Shown here in pieces: positions 1-6,482 of a DNA stretch of 10,297 nt; position 1 is the stretch's first letter, and each line of letters begins with the position of its first letter. A program made the position numbers and the translations under genes. The stretch covers positions 1-10,297 of the forward strand of contig JBAXPW010000053.1 in assembly GCA_037132015.1 (NCBI GenBank). The letters run 5' to 3'. The stretch is from JBAXPW01 sp037132015 (GTDB taxonomy: Bacteria > Patescibacteriota > Microgenomatia > UBA1406 > GWC2-37-13). The notes under the pieces are model-generated. The model was not told the origin of the DNA and made no database searches. It was given only the letters and a program-made list of their open reading frames with translations.

Positions 1-12
1 ATTATTTAGTTT

Positions 13-21
13 TGATATAGT
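13..21 (+). promoter_or_regulatory. Extended -10 promoter before the first Nudix gene
   Basis: TGA-TATAGT fits an extended -10 (TGn followed by a hexamer with 5 of 6 matches to TATAAT). It ends 7 bases before the ATG at 29, so transcription would begin at or within a base of the start codon. The -35 region would lie outside the window. There is no Shine-Dalgarno sequence between the hexamer and the ATG, which favours a leaderless transcript. This is motif reading only. Confidence 0.5.
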
Positions 22-28
22 TTGATGT

Positions 29-457
29 ATGACATTTTCATTTCGGTTTGACAGCGTATTGCAGGTTGGTGTGAAGGCCCTTATTAAGGGGGAGGGGGAT
101 AGATATTTATTTTTAAAACGTTCCAAAGTTTTTTCAGGTGAATCTATTCAAAAATGGGATATTCCCGGGGGGAGGATAAAAACAGGAGAGCCAATTTATA
201 AAGCTTTAGAGAGGGAACTATTTGAAGAAACACATTTAAGGATGAAGGGGACTCCGCAAGTGATTATTGCGCAGGATATTTTTTTTGACTCAGTTCATGT
301 AGTGCGATTAACATTTATCGTTAGCGTAGAAAACTCACCAGTTATACTTGATCCTAAAGAACATAGTGAGTATAGATGGATGATGTTTGAGGAATTAAAA
401 ACATATGCTTATGATCAATTATTTATTCCTATTATTGAAAAGCTTACCTTATGCTAA
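29..457 (+). CDS. Nudix hydrolase, MutT-like small protein (142 aa)
   Basis: A single-domain Nudix protein of the usual minimal length, expected to hydrolyse a nucleoside diphosphate linked to another moiety in the cytosol; the substrate cannot be read from the sequence. The Nudix box runs from G48: G48-x5-E54-x7-R62-E63-L64-x-E66-E67, with WDIPGG just before it. The metal-binding glutamates E63, E66 and E67 are present. The normally conserved Gly near the end of the box is replaced by His69, which is unusual but falls outside the catalytic glutamates. The ATG at 29 is chosen because an overlapping ATG at 25 opens only a very short frame, and because a -10-like element sits just upstream. The next gene, a HAD phosphatase, starts 8 bases after the stop. 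The pair could act in sequence (diphosphate cleavage, then dephosphorylation), but that is inference. Confidence 0.9.
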   Translation: MTFSFRFDSVLQVGVKALIKGEGDRYLFLKRSKVFSGESIQKWDIPGGRIKTGEPIYKALERELFEETHLRMKGTPQVIIAQDIFFDSVHVVRLTFIVSVENSPVILDPKEHSEYRWMMFEELKTYAYDQLFIPIIEKLTLC

Positions 458-460
458 AAT
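452..460 (+). promoter_or_regulatory. Extended -10-like element overlapping the upstream stop codon
   Basis: TGC-TAAAAT fits an extended -10. Its hexamer contains the TAA stop of the upstream Nudix gene and ends 5 bases before the ATG at 466. A TTGAAA lies at 435-440, but its 14-base spacing is short for a -35. This may be an internal promoter giving a leaderless mRNA for the HAD gene. In AT-rich sequence it could also be chance, and read-through from upstream is equally possible. Confidence 0.35.
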
Positions 461-465
461 ATTAA

Positions 466-1074
466 ATGGATAAAGCAATTGTATTAGATTTGGATGGTGT
501 GTTAATAAAGGGTGCGCGGTTTAGTGATACATTAGCAGAACGATATAATATACAAAATCACGTAACAAAAGAGTTTTTTGTAACGACATTTCAGGATTGT
601 TTGATAGGAAAGAAGGATCTGAAAAAAGAATTATCTTCTGTTATTTCTTCTTGGGGATGGCGAGGAAATGTAAATCAATTTATCGATGTTTGGTTTTCTG
701 GAGAAAATGTTATTGATGAAGAGATGACTTCAATTCTTCAAATTGTACGTAATGATAAAGTCCCAATTTTTGTAGCAACTAATAATGAAAAATATCGAAC
801 TGGTTATGTGCGGATGCTTCTCGATGAAACCTTAATTGAGTATGTATATTCTTCAGCAGATATTGGATATATAAAACCACATTTTGAATTTTATGAAACT
901 GTGAGAAAAAGTATTCAAAAAAAATATCCAACAGTTCAGCAGTTTGTATTTTGGGATGATGATAAACATAATGTAGAAGGTGCATTAAATGCTGGATTTC
1001 ATTCATATTTTTTTCAGTCGAATGAACAATTCAAAAAAGAATTGCAGTCCCATTTTGATCACCTTACTCTATAA
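466..1074 (+). CDS. HAD-superfamily phosphatase (202 aa)
   Basis: A cytosolic haloacid-dehalogenase-type hydrolase, expected to remove phosphate from a small metabolite through a phospho-aspartate intermediate. All four HAD motifs are visible: motif I D8-L-D10-G-V-L, with D8 as nucleophile and D10 as acid/base; motif II at T105-N-N; motif III at K137 in the stretch YIKPHFEFY; and motif IV at W163-DDD-K-H-N, with D164-D166 as Mg2+ ligands. The segment between motifs I and II looks like a helical C1 cap, as in the beta-phosphoglucomutase/epoxide-hydrolase-like branch. The substrate is not predictable. It sits 8 bases after the Nudix gene and 12 bases before the TPR membrane protein, all on the same strand. 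No Shine-Dalgarno sequence is visible. Confidence 0.87.
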   Translation: MDKAIVLDLDGVLIKGARFSDTLAERYNIQNHVTKEFFVTTFQDCLIGKKDLKKELSSVISSWGWRGNVNQFIDVWFSGENVIDEEMTSILQIVRNDKVPIFVATNNEKYRTGYVRMLLDETLIEYVYSSADIGYIKPHFEFYETVRKSIQKKYPTVQQFVFWDDDKHNVEGALNAGFHSYFFQSNEQFKKELQSHFDHLTL

Positions 1075-1075
1075 T
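1070..1075 (+). promoter_or_regulatory. Consensus -10 hexamer before the TPR membrane protein
   Basis: A perfect TATAAT overlaps the TAA stop of the HAD gene (1072-1074) and ends 11 bases before the ATG at 1087. This would give a leader of about 4-5 bases. No convincing -35 is present at 16-18 bases. In such AT-rich sequence the element is only suggestive. Confidence 0.3.
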
Positions 1076-1086
1076 AAATAATATCT

Positions 1087-3003
1087 ATGGCTAGAGATAA
1101 AAAGAAAGATCATATTAAAGTTATTCCCCAAGAAATAAATGAAGTCGTTATAACAGGGTGGAATGATTTTGTGACTAGAATATTTCATTGGTTTCTTCAA
1201 AACGCAGGACCATTAACGTTTCTAATAGTGCTAGGGTTACTCTTATACGGATTTACAATAGGATATGGCGCTTCCTCTGATGATACATCGGTAGTTGGTA
1301 TCCCTCTTTATAAAGATATAGCTTATTCCTTTACCCGATTGGATTTCTTTCGTCAATTAACATATGTTCTTTCCTATTCTATTAGTCCAAATACTACATG
1401 GAATTATCGAATATTTAATATCCTGTTTCATCTCAGTTCTACAATTCTTGTGTTTGCAATTATTAAAAAAATTTCAAAGAGGAAAATAATTGCTTTTTTT
1501 AGTGCAATTTTGTTTATCATACACCCGATAATGATTGAGTCTGTTACGTGGATTACTGGCGGAGTGTATGCACAATTTTCTTTTTATCTTTATCTTTCAT
1601 TTCTTTGTTATTTATATCGTAAACTCGATATTCGCATCTATTTTATATCTATACTATCTGCAGGTTTTGCTACTGTAACTTCGGAAAAAGCATTAGTGCT
1701 CCCCATTCTATTTACAATATATGAGTATAGCCTAGGTAATTTGAAAAAAAATTGGAAAGATTTAGTTCCGTACTGGAGTATTTTTTTTGTATTTATTACA
1801 TTATATGTGATGAAATTGAATACGAGGATTGTTGATTATAATACGAAAATATATATTCCTAAAGGGTATGATAATATATTTTTTAAGATACCATATGCAG
1901 TTACTGCATATCTTGAAAGAATATTTATTCCAGATGGATACTCATTTTATTATGAACGTCAGGTCCAGTTGCAAGAGCAGGCTATAAGAGCGATATCCTT
2001 TATTATTTTTCTTGCATTAAGTATCTATTGGTTTTTTCGAAATAGGATGTTGTTTTTTTTCTCAATGTTCTTTTTATTTTCTTTATCTCCTTTTTTATCT
2101 CCCTTACGCATATCCGCTACAGTTGCTGAACGATATGTATATGTTGGTTCCTTAGGAATTTATACGATTGTAGCATACTATTTTGCTATGTTTTTTGATA
2201 AGAAAAAATATAAGGAAGGCGCTATTTTGATATTTATTATGATTGTGGTGGTTCTTTCGTGTCGAACCGTTATGCGCAATAGGGATTGGAAAACTGAAGA
2301 TGATCTTTGGCTTTCTGCTCTTCAAACCGCACCAGATAGTTCATTTGCTCTCAATAATGCTGGAAATGTATATGCCAAACGAAGAGATTTCAAAACTGCT
2401 GAGCAAATGTTTTTACGTTCTGCAAAGATCAATCCGGGAAATGCATCAGCAATTTTTAATTTAGGAATAATTTATCAGGAAGCAAAATTAGTAGAACCTG
2501 CTCTTAATGCATATAAACAGGCTTTAAAAATTGATCCTACAGTTGCACGAGCATATGTGAATATTGGCGTACTACTTAACTCTACTGAAAAATATAGCGA
2601 AGCAATTCAAAATTTTGAAACTGCTTTAAAATTAAGTTCAAATGAAGTGAACGCATATGCAGGAATGGCTGATTCATATCGAGCCCTGAAAGAGTATGAT
2701 AAGTCAATTATTTATTATCAAAAATCACTTTCTTATAATCCTAATTCATGGTTGCCATATTATTTTATGGCGGAAATATATGCAATTAAAAAAAATCCAA
2801 AATTAGCTGAAGAAAATTATTTGAATGCGTTACAAAGAGAGCAGAAAGTAGTACAAATATATACATCTTTAGCAAGATTGTATGCAAACACGGGCAATTA
2901 TGAAAAAGCACTAAATGTATTATTAAAAGCGCAAATACTCGATCCGAATAATCAGGCAGTAAAAACAGGTATTAGCTCGTTACAACAAGAATTGAAGAAA
3001 TAA
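1087..3003 (+). CDS. TMTC-like GT-C-fold membrane protein with six C-terminal TPRs (638 aa)
   Basis: A polytopic membrane protein. A basic N-terminal tail of about 40 residues is followed by about 10-11 hydrophobic helices (about 42-392) and a TPR domain (419-622). The membrane part carries landmarks of the GT-C/TMTC-like group: an acidic pair D65-D66 after the first helix (where GT-C enzymes hold catalytic acids), H146-P147 followed by E151, E200-K201, and AERYVYVGSLG at 347-357. The C-terminal part is six consecutive 34-residue TPRs at 419, 453, 487, 521, 555 and 589, without insertions, ending in a short capping helix. By analogy with eukaryotic TMTC O-mannosyltransferases it may transfer a sugar from a polyprenyl donor to proteins at the outer face, with the TPRs binding acceptors. 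Many bacterial relatives are known only as TPR proteins, so the activity is inference. It converges with the ITPase gene, 3 bases between stops. Confidence 0.85.
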   Translation: MARDKKKDHIKVIPQEINEVVITGWNDFVTRIFHWFLQNAGPLTFLIVLGLLLYGFTIGYGASSDDTSVVGIPLYKDIAYSFTRLDFFRQLTYVLSYSISPNTTWNYRIFNILFHLSSTILVFAIIKKISKRKIIAFFSAILFIIHPIMIESVTWITGGVYAQFSFYLYLSFLCYLYRKLDIRIYFISILSAGFATVTSEKALVLPILFTIYEYSLGNLKKNWKDLVPYWSIFFVFITLYVMKLNTRIVDYNTKIYIPKGYDNIFFKIPYAVTAYLERIFIPDGYSFYYERQVQLQEQAIRAISFIIFLALSIYWFFRNRMLFFFSMFFLFSLSPFLSPLRISATVAERYVYVGSLGIYTIVAYYFAMFFDKKKYKEGAILIFIMIVVVLSCRTVMRNRDWKTEDDLWLSALQTAPDSSFALNNAGNVYAKRRDFKTAEQMFLRSAKINPGNASAIFNLGIIYQEAKLVEPALNAYKQALKIDPTVARAYVNIGVLLNSTEKYSEAIQNFETALKLSSNEVNAYAGMADSYRALKEYDKSIIYYQKSLSYNPNSWLPYYFMAEIYAIKKNPKLAEENYLNALQREQKVVQIYTSLARLYANTGNYEKALNVLLKAQILDPNNQAVKTGISSLQQELKK

Positions 3004-3006
3004 CAA

Positions 3007-3531
3007 TCAATATAATTCAGGATGAAGAAATCTTGAAAGCGCCATAATAATACCTTGTTTATATCCATCACTTCTTGAAATTATTCCATTTGTCATAAGA
3101 CCAAAATGGCCGAGACCTTTTTTTGAATTTGTCTTATTAAACAATATATCATCTGCTTCACCAAGTTCTATTCCTTTGTTGACTAGTTGCATAATTTTTG
3201 GAGACATCTGAATAGATGGAGAAGTTCCAATGCCTATTTCATCTTTATCATTTATTACTACCATCCAACCCGCACTTAACCATACATCACCAAAAGACTG
3301 CATTCCTCCTTCAAGGCCTACACCATAATCTGCTTTTGTTAATTGAATTGATTTTTTGGCACGATTGATAGCTCCTTGTAACGTTTCTTCCCAATTCATT
3401 GGTTGAGCAGGCACATCAGAATTTACTTGAACTGCCTCAAATCCAAATGAAATTTCTGGCCATACTGAAGAAAAACTTAGACGCACTGCTTCAATTTTTG
3501 AGGGATTTGTTGATCCAATTGCGACTTTCAT
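3007..3531 (-). CDS. yjjX: Inosine/xanthosine triphosphatase, YjjX/DUF84 family (174 aa)
   Basis: A house-cleaning enzyme expected to hydrolyse non-canonical ITP and XTP (and perhaps other damaged NTPs), keeping them out of nucleic acids; it acts in the cytosol as a small metal-dependent dimer. Family landmarks along the chain: the N-terminal substrate loop STNPSKIEAV (7-16), SDVPAQP (38-44), E49 followed by GAINRA (53-58), VGLEGG (71-76), then GHFGLMT (141-147) and a C-terminal helix ending ALSRF. The length matches the E. coli protein. It is the last gene of a four-gene minus-strand run, 9 bases after the HMA-SafE-cupredoxin gene. It also has its own -10-like hexamer 6 bases before the ATG, so it may be transcribed separately. 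It ends in TGA, evidence against a UGA-sense code. Confidence 0.93.
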   Translation of the reverse strand: MKVAIGSTNPSKIEAVRLSFSSVWPEISFGFEAVQVNSDVPAQPMNWEETLQGAINRAKKSIQLTKADYGVGLEGGMQSFGDVWLSAGWMVVINDKDEIGIGTSPSIQMSPKIMQLVNKGIELGEADDILFNKTNSKKGLGHFGLMTNGIISRSDGYKQGIIMALSRFLHPELY

Positions 3532-3537
3532 ATATTT

Positions 3538-3543
3538 ATTCTA
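3538..3543 (-). promoter_or_regulatory. -10-like hexamer before yjjX, overlapping the upstream stop
   Basis: On the minus strand TAGAAT (5 of 6 matches to TATAAT) begins with the TAG stop of the upstream copper-type fusion gene and ends 6 bases before the yjjX ATG, a spacing that would make a leaderless transcript. No good -35 is seen. It may be an internal promoter or chance. Confidence 0.3.
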
Positions 3544-4869
3544 AATAACATGTATTGATCCGTTATACATTCCCATAGTGCAACTAAAACTAATTACGCC
3601 TCTATCTTTTGGAGTAAATTCTATAATATTTTCACCTTTTTGAATAATTTTTTGTATCCCCATCTGAGGTACGGAAAATGAAGCCTGACAACCAAAAACG
3701 TTTTCACCAGTAATAATCCATTTTACAGGAACGCCATTTTTGATGGTAAATTGATTTGGTTCATAACCTGATGAATTGACATTCATGCGTAAGATTTGTT
3801 TTCCTCCCTCTATTGTTGCTGTTGTTGTTTGTGCTAGCTGCTCTGGAGATGAGATAAATTTATCTGCTATTCCTGATGTTGTGTATACTATTTGTAAGTG
3901 ATAGAAACCAACAATAAGTATAAAAACTGCAATTACTTTTGATATGATGGGAAACCAACTCGATTTTGCAAATGTATGAATGTATCCAATAGAGACCAAA
4001 GCTGGGATTGTTCCAAGTGCAAAAATGAACATTGTGAGTGCACTTTGTAAAGGGTTGGCAAGACCAATAGCATATAACTGAATTGATTGTGTAAAACCAC
4101 ATGGTAAAAGGTATGTAATTGCTCCAAGTAAAAATGCACTTTTTTTTGGTGATCTAAGAAGCTGAGATTTTAATCGAACAAATAATCCTTTTGAATAATT
4201 TTGTGGTATGAAGGTGTTGAAAGAAATAATTTTTAGCATATCTAGTGCAACAAATATCATGGCAATTCCAATAATAATATTTGTAATAATAGTTATTCCT
4301 AGATTCATAGTTAGACCTTTTCCGAGCATTCCAAGAACAAATCCAAAGAATGAATAAGATATTAATCTTCCGAGTACAAATGATAGAGAATGAATATGAG
4401 TAGATTGTTGAGAATTTTTATCATGTAACTTACCAATTGTAGCTAAATATAATGCTCCTGAAGTTGCCATACATGTTGATGTAGAGGCGACAAGACCAAG
4501 CGCAAATATAGCTCCTAATGATAGGCTGACACTGGCTTCAAAAGATGGAATGAGATGAAGTTCTTGTATAAAGAAATATATAATAAATAAAATACCAGCT
4601 ATTGCTCCTGTATCAAATAATATTTTAGATAATGGTTCTTTGGAGATTGGTTTTTTATCTAGAATAGTATACCCAAATTCATTGATGGATTTATTTAATT
4701 CATTGATATCAAGGGAACCTTTATGGGTGATAGTTACCTCATTTGATTTATAATTAGCTCGGGTATTAATAATATTTTTACATTCATTTAATGTATCTTT
4801 AATAAAAACATCACAACTTGGGCAATGCATACCTTTTACATAAAGAGTTGTTTGTTGTTGATTTTTCAT
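3541..4869 (-). CDS. HMA domain - SafE/DsbD-like 7-TM - cupredoxin fusion, probable copper handling (442 aa)
   Basis: Three domains in one chain. Residues 7-70 are a heavy-metal-associated domain with the metal site GMHC16-PSC19. Residues 85-328 are a SafE/DsbD_2-like membrane domain of about seven helices with a conserved Cys in each half: C133 in STSTCMATSG and C257 in LLPCGF. Residues 357-442 are a cupredoxin-like domain with C394 (FGCQAS) and C430-T-M-G-M434. Basic loops (for example 226-243) are on the predicted cytosolic side, giving N-inside, C-outside: HMA in the cytosol, cupredoxin outside. Domains of this kind handle Cu(I), so copper transfer or export is the best guess. The broad family label 'sulfite exporter TauE/SafE' is less convincing given the metal domains. 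It lies 7 bases downstream of the HxH protein gene, in an apparent operon; the start has no Shine-Dalgarno sequence. Confidence 0.85.
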   Translation of the reverse strand: MKNQQQTTLYVKGMHCPSCDVFIKDTLNECKNIINTRANYKSNEVTITHKGSLDINELNKSINEFGYTILDKKPISKEPLSKILFDTGAIAGILFIIYFFIQELHLIPSFEASVSLSLGAIFALGLVASTSTCMATSGALYLATIGKLHDKNSQQSTHIHSLSFVLGRLISYSFFGFVLGMLGKGLTMNLGITIITNIIIGIAMIFVALDMLKIISFNTFIPQNYSKGLFVRLKSQLLRSPKKSAFLLGAITYLLPCGFTQSIQLYAIGLANPLQSALTMFIFALGTIPALVSIGYIHTFAKSSWFPIISKVIAVFILIVGFYHLQIVYTTSGIADKFISSPEQLAQTTTATIEGGKQILRMNVNSSGYEPNQFTIKNGVPVKWIITGENVFGCQASFSVPQMGIQKIIQKGENIIEFTPKDRGVISFSCTMGMYNGSIHVI

Positions 4870-4876
4870 ATTCTAA

Positions 4877-5395
4877 CTATTTAATAAAGCACTTTTGATT
4901 TAATTTTTCAATATCTAAAATTTGCTTTTTTGATATCCGCTTTTTAACAAGCTCTTCCTGTTTTGCAGTATCCGTATGATCTAAAAAAATTACTATACTA
5001 TCATAAGGACGTATAGGCTCTTCTATCATGTTAGGAGATTTTTCTCCATTTATATAACCAATTAAGGTTATGTTATTTGATGGTATTTGAATTTTCATTC
5101 TTTGGAAAAGTTCTTTCCATACGATTCCCGGTTTATGAATGTGCACAATACCACTGTATTGTGAATATAAATGTGCTGGAAATTTATCTATTATATTTGA
5201 TTTTTGTTCACACAATGGTTGTGTCATAAAATCTAAACCTGTAATATCTTGCTTAATGTTTCTGAAATATACCTGAAATCCAGCATGATAGTAACTATTT
5301 ATTTTTCCTAAAATATATATGCGATAGAGTATTCCTATTATAATAAGTAAGAAAAATATTGAAAAAAAAATAGTTACATTGTATTTTACTTTCAT
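4877..5395 (-). CDS. Membrane-anchored HxH protein of unknown function (172 aa)
   Basis: I do not recognise a named family with confidence. One N-terminal transmembrane anchor (about 8-28) with few charged residues before it is followed by an extracytoplasmic domain of about 140 residues. That domain has an H75 and a central IVHIHKPGIVWKELF segment (83-97) containing H85-x-H87, then GYINGE (113-118) and RPYDSIVIFLDH ending at H140. Similar 'IVHxH ... W..FF ... YxNG ... YDSIVIF' proteins occur in Patescibacteria as I recall, without assigned function. The HxH and nearby histidines could bind a metal, and the gene lies directly upstream of the copper-type fusion, which makes a role as its external partner plausible but unproven. 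Its ATG overlaps the TGA of the hydrolase gene by 4 bases (ATGA), so translational coupling is likely. C62 and C169 could form a disulfide. Confidence 0.75.
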   Translation of the reverse strand: MKVKYNVTIFFSIFFLLIIIGILYRIYILGKINSYYHAGFQVYFRNIKQDITGLDFMTQPLCEQKSNIIDKFPAHLYSQYSGIVHIHKPGIVWKELFQRMKIQIPSNNITLIGYINGEKSPNMIEEPIRPYDSIVIFLDHTDTAKQEELVKKRISKKQILDIEKLNQKCFIK

Positions 5396-6453
5396 AATCG
5401 ATTTTTAAAAAATTCAAGCATGCGGTCAACCGCAATATTCCATCCATCAGGAGCTAGATTGTGATCAGCATTTGGATAGGTATAATATTCTACATCAATT
5501 CTTTTATTTAGGAGCTCTTTATATAGCGTATTTGACCAGCGAATGGGTACTGCATCATCAAGTCCACCTTGATTAAGTTGTATTGGTGCCTTTATCCAAT
5601 CTATATAGTTGGTAAATGTGAATGGATTTACATCGTATGTTGATTCAAAATCAGCTACTACCTTTCGTAATGCTTTTCCTCCATCATCGAATTCATCGGT
5701 AAAAAAGAGTATTGAGTAAGGAAAAGGTTTTGAAACAGGCGCCCATAATACTGTTGGAATTTTCTTTCCAGTACTTGTGAGAGTTGCAAGTGCAATATGA
5801 CCACCATTGCTATGTCCCCATATTCCAAGTTTTTGTACATCTGCTTTAACTGCAGACACGTTTTGAAGTGCATCGTTTAAAGATGTTATAGATGTAACAA
5901 GATCTTGTGCTGTGGTATACGTTTGGAATCGTTCCTCTATTGATTTATTAGATGGCATATCTGACTCGCCATATCCTAAAAAATCTGGAGCAAGTGTGAT
6001 ATACCCATTTTTTACGAGCACTTGACCAACATGAGAAGATCCTACCCCCGGTAGATATATTGATTTATCAACAAATCCTCGAAATAGGATGATGATTGGA
6101 TATGTCCCGGGTTTGGATGGTATATTCATAAGTCCACTTATTTTTTTTCCATCGCTTTTAAAATAATACATAAATGATTGATAATCAGTAGTTTTTATTA
6201 TTTCTTTACCAATGGTAATTTTGTTTCGATCGACTGTTCGTTTATGAAGGTTTGGAAAAGAATATTTTTCGAGAGAGATATCTTTTTTTTGGAACGATAT
6301 TCCGATAGGAGAAATAATTGTATTGGAAACAAAAAAATCAAAGTATAGGATTGTCGCTACAATTCCTAATAATAAGCTGGAAATGAAGATGAGGAATTTA
6401 GATATGTGGTTCATAACGAATCTTATATTATACATAAAATAAAAAGTTATCAT
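5392..6453 (-). CDS. Membrane-anchored alpha/beta hydrolase, S9/dienelactone-hydrolase-like (353 aa)
   Basis: A serine hydrolase with an N-terminal signal anchor (about 17-40) placing the catalytic domain outside the membrane. The alpha/beta hydrolase core begins near residue 95. FRGF (124-127) sits at the oxyanion-hole position and DFLGYGESD (157-165) follows. The nucleophile elbow is G213-H-S215-N-G217, the acid is D299 (or D300) in GGLDDAVP, and the histidine is H331 in NADHNL. The complete triad suggests an active esterase or peptidase; the substrate is unknown. The start is uncertain: Met14 (base 6414) gives a tidier signal anchor and has TAAGAT 5 bases upstream, while the listed start has TATGAT 6 bases upstream. 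The gene is divergent from murI and first of a four-gene unit, overlapping the next gene by 4 bases. Confidence 0.87.
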   Translation of the reverse strand: MITFYFMYNIRFVMNHISKFLIFISSLLLGIVATILYFDFFVSNTIISPIGISFQKKDISLEKYSFPNLHKRTVDRNKITIGKEIIKTTDYQSFMYYFKSDGKKISGLMNIPSKPGTYPIIILFRGFVDKSIYLPGVGSSHVGQVLVKNGYITLAPDFLGYGESDMPSNKSIEERFQTYTTAQDLVTSITSLNDALQNVSAVKADVQKLGIWGHSNGGHIALATLTSTGKKIPTVLWAPVSKPFPYSILFFTDEFDDGGKALRKVVADFESTYDVNPFTFTNYIDWIKAPIQLNQGGLDDAVPIRWSNTLYKELLNKRIDVEYYTYPNADHNLAPDGWNIAVDRMLEFFKNRL

Positions 6454-6476
6454 TCAGGAATCATAACGTATATAAT
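6447..6476 (+). promoter_or_regulatory. murI promoter with start codon at the predicted TSS
   Basis: A perfect TATAAT at 6471-6476 has TTATCA (4 of 6 to TTGACA) at 6447-6452 with an 18-base spacer. Exactly 6 bases separate the -10 from the ATG at 6483, so the predicted transcription start falls on or next to the start codon. There is no room for a Shine-Dalgarno sequence. This is the clearest promoter in the window. Confidence 0.6.
6460..6465 (-). promoter_or_regulatory. -10 hexamer for the minus-strand four-gene unit
   Basis: On the minus strand TATGAT (5 of 6 matches) ends 6 bases before the ATG at 6453, the spacing expected for a leaderless mRNA. A second candidate set, TATAAT and then TAAGAT within about 6419-6432, sits just upstream of the alternative start at 6414. 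Only one set need be used. No clear -35 is visible for either. Confidence 0.4.
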
Positions 6477-6482
6477 ATATGT

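Noticed and set aside
779..1006. Minus-strand 75-residue frame under the HAD gene
   Set aside because: It is antisense to conserved HAD motifs II-IV, with a His/Gln-rich composition typical of a shadow frame.
2335..2952. DNA tandem repeat in the TPR region
   Set aside because: The 102-base periodicity is only at protein level; the DNA copies are too diverged to be a recent repeat expansion.
2990..3020. Intrinsic terminator between the converging TPR and yjjX genes
   Set aside because: Only 3 bases separate the stops and no G/C-containing hairpin with a T-tract is visible on either strand; the same is true at 7302-7308.
3860..4139. Two short minus-strand frames of 68 and 80 residues inside the copper-type fusion gene
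   Set aside because: They lie wholly within the fusion gene in other frames and show no domain or separate start signal.
3541..4869. Plain sulfite exporter
   Set aside because: The TauE/SafE label covers a broad fold. The HMA CxxC and the cupredoxin domain point to a metal, not sulfite.
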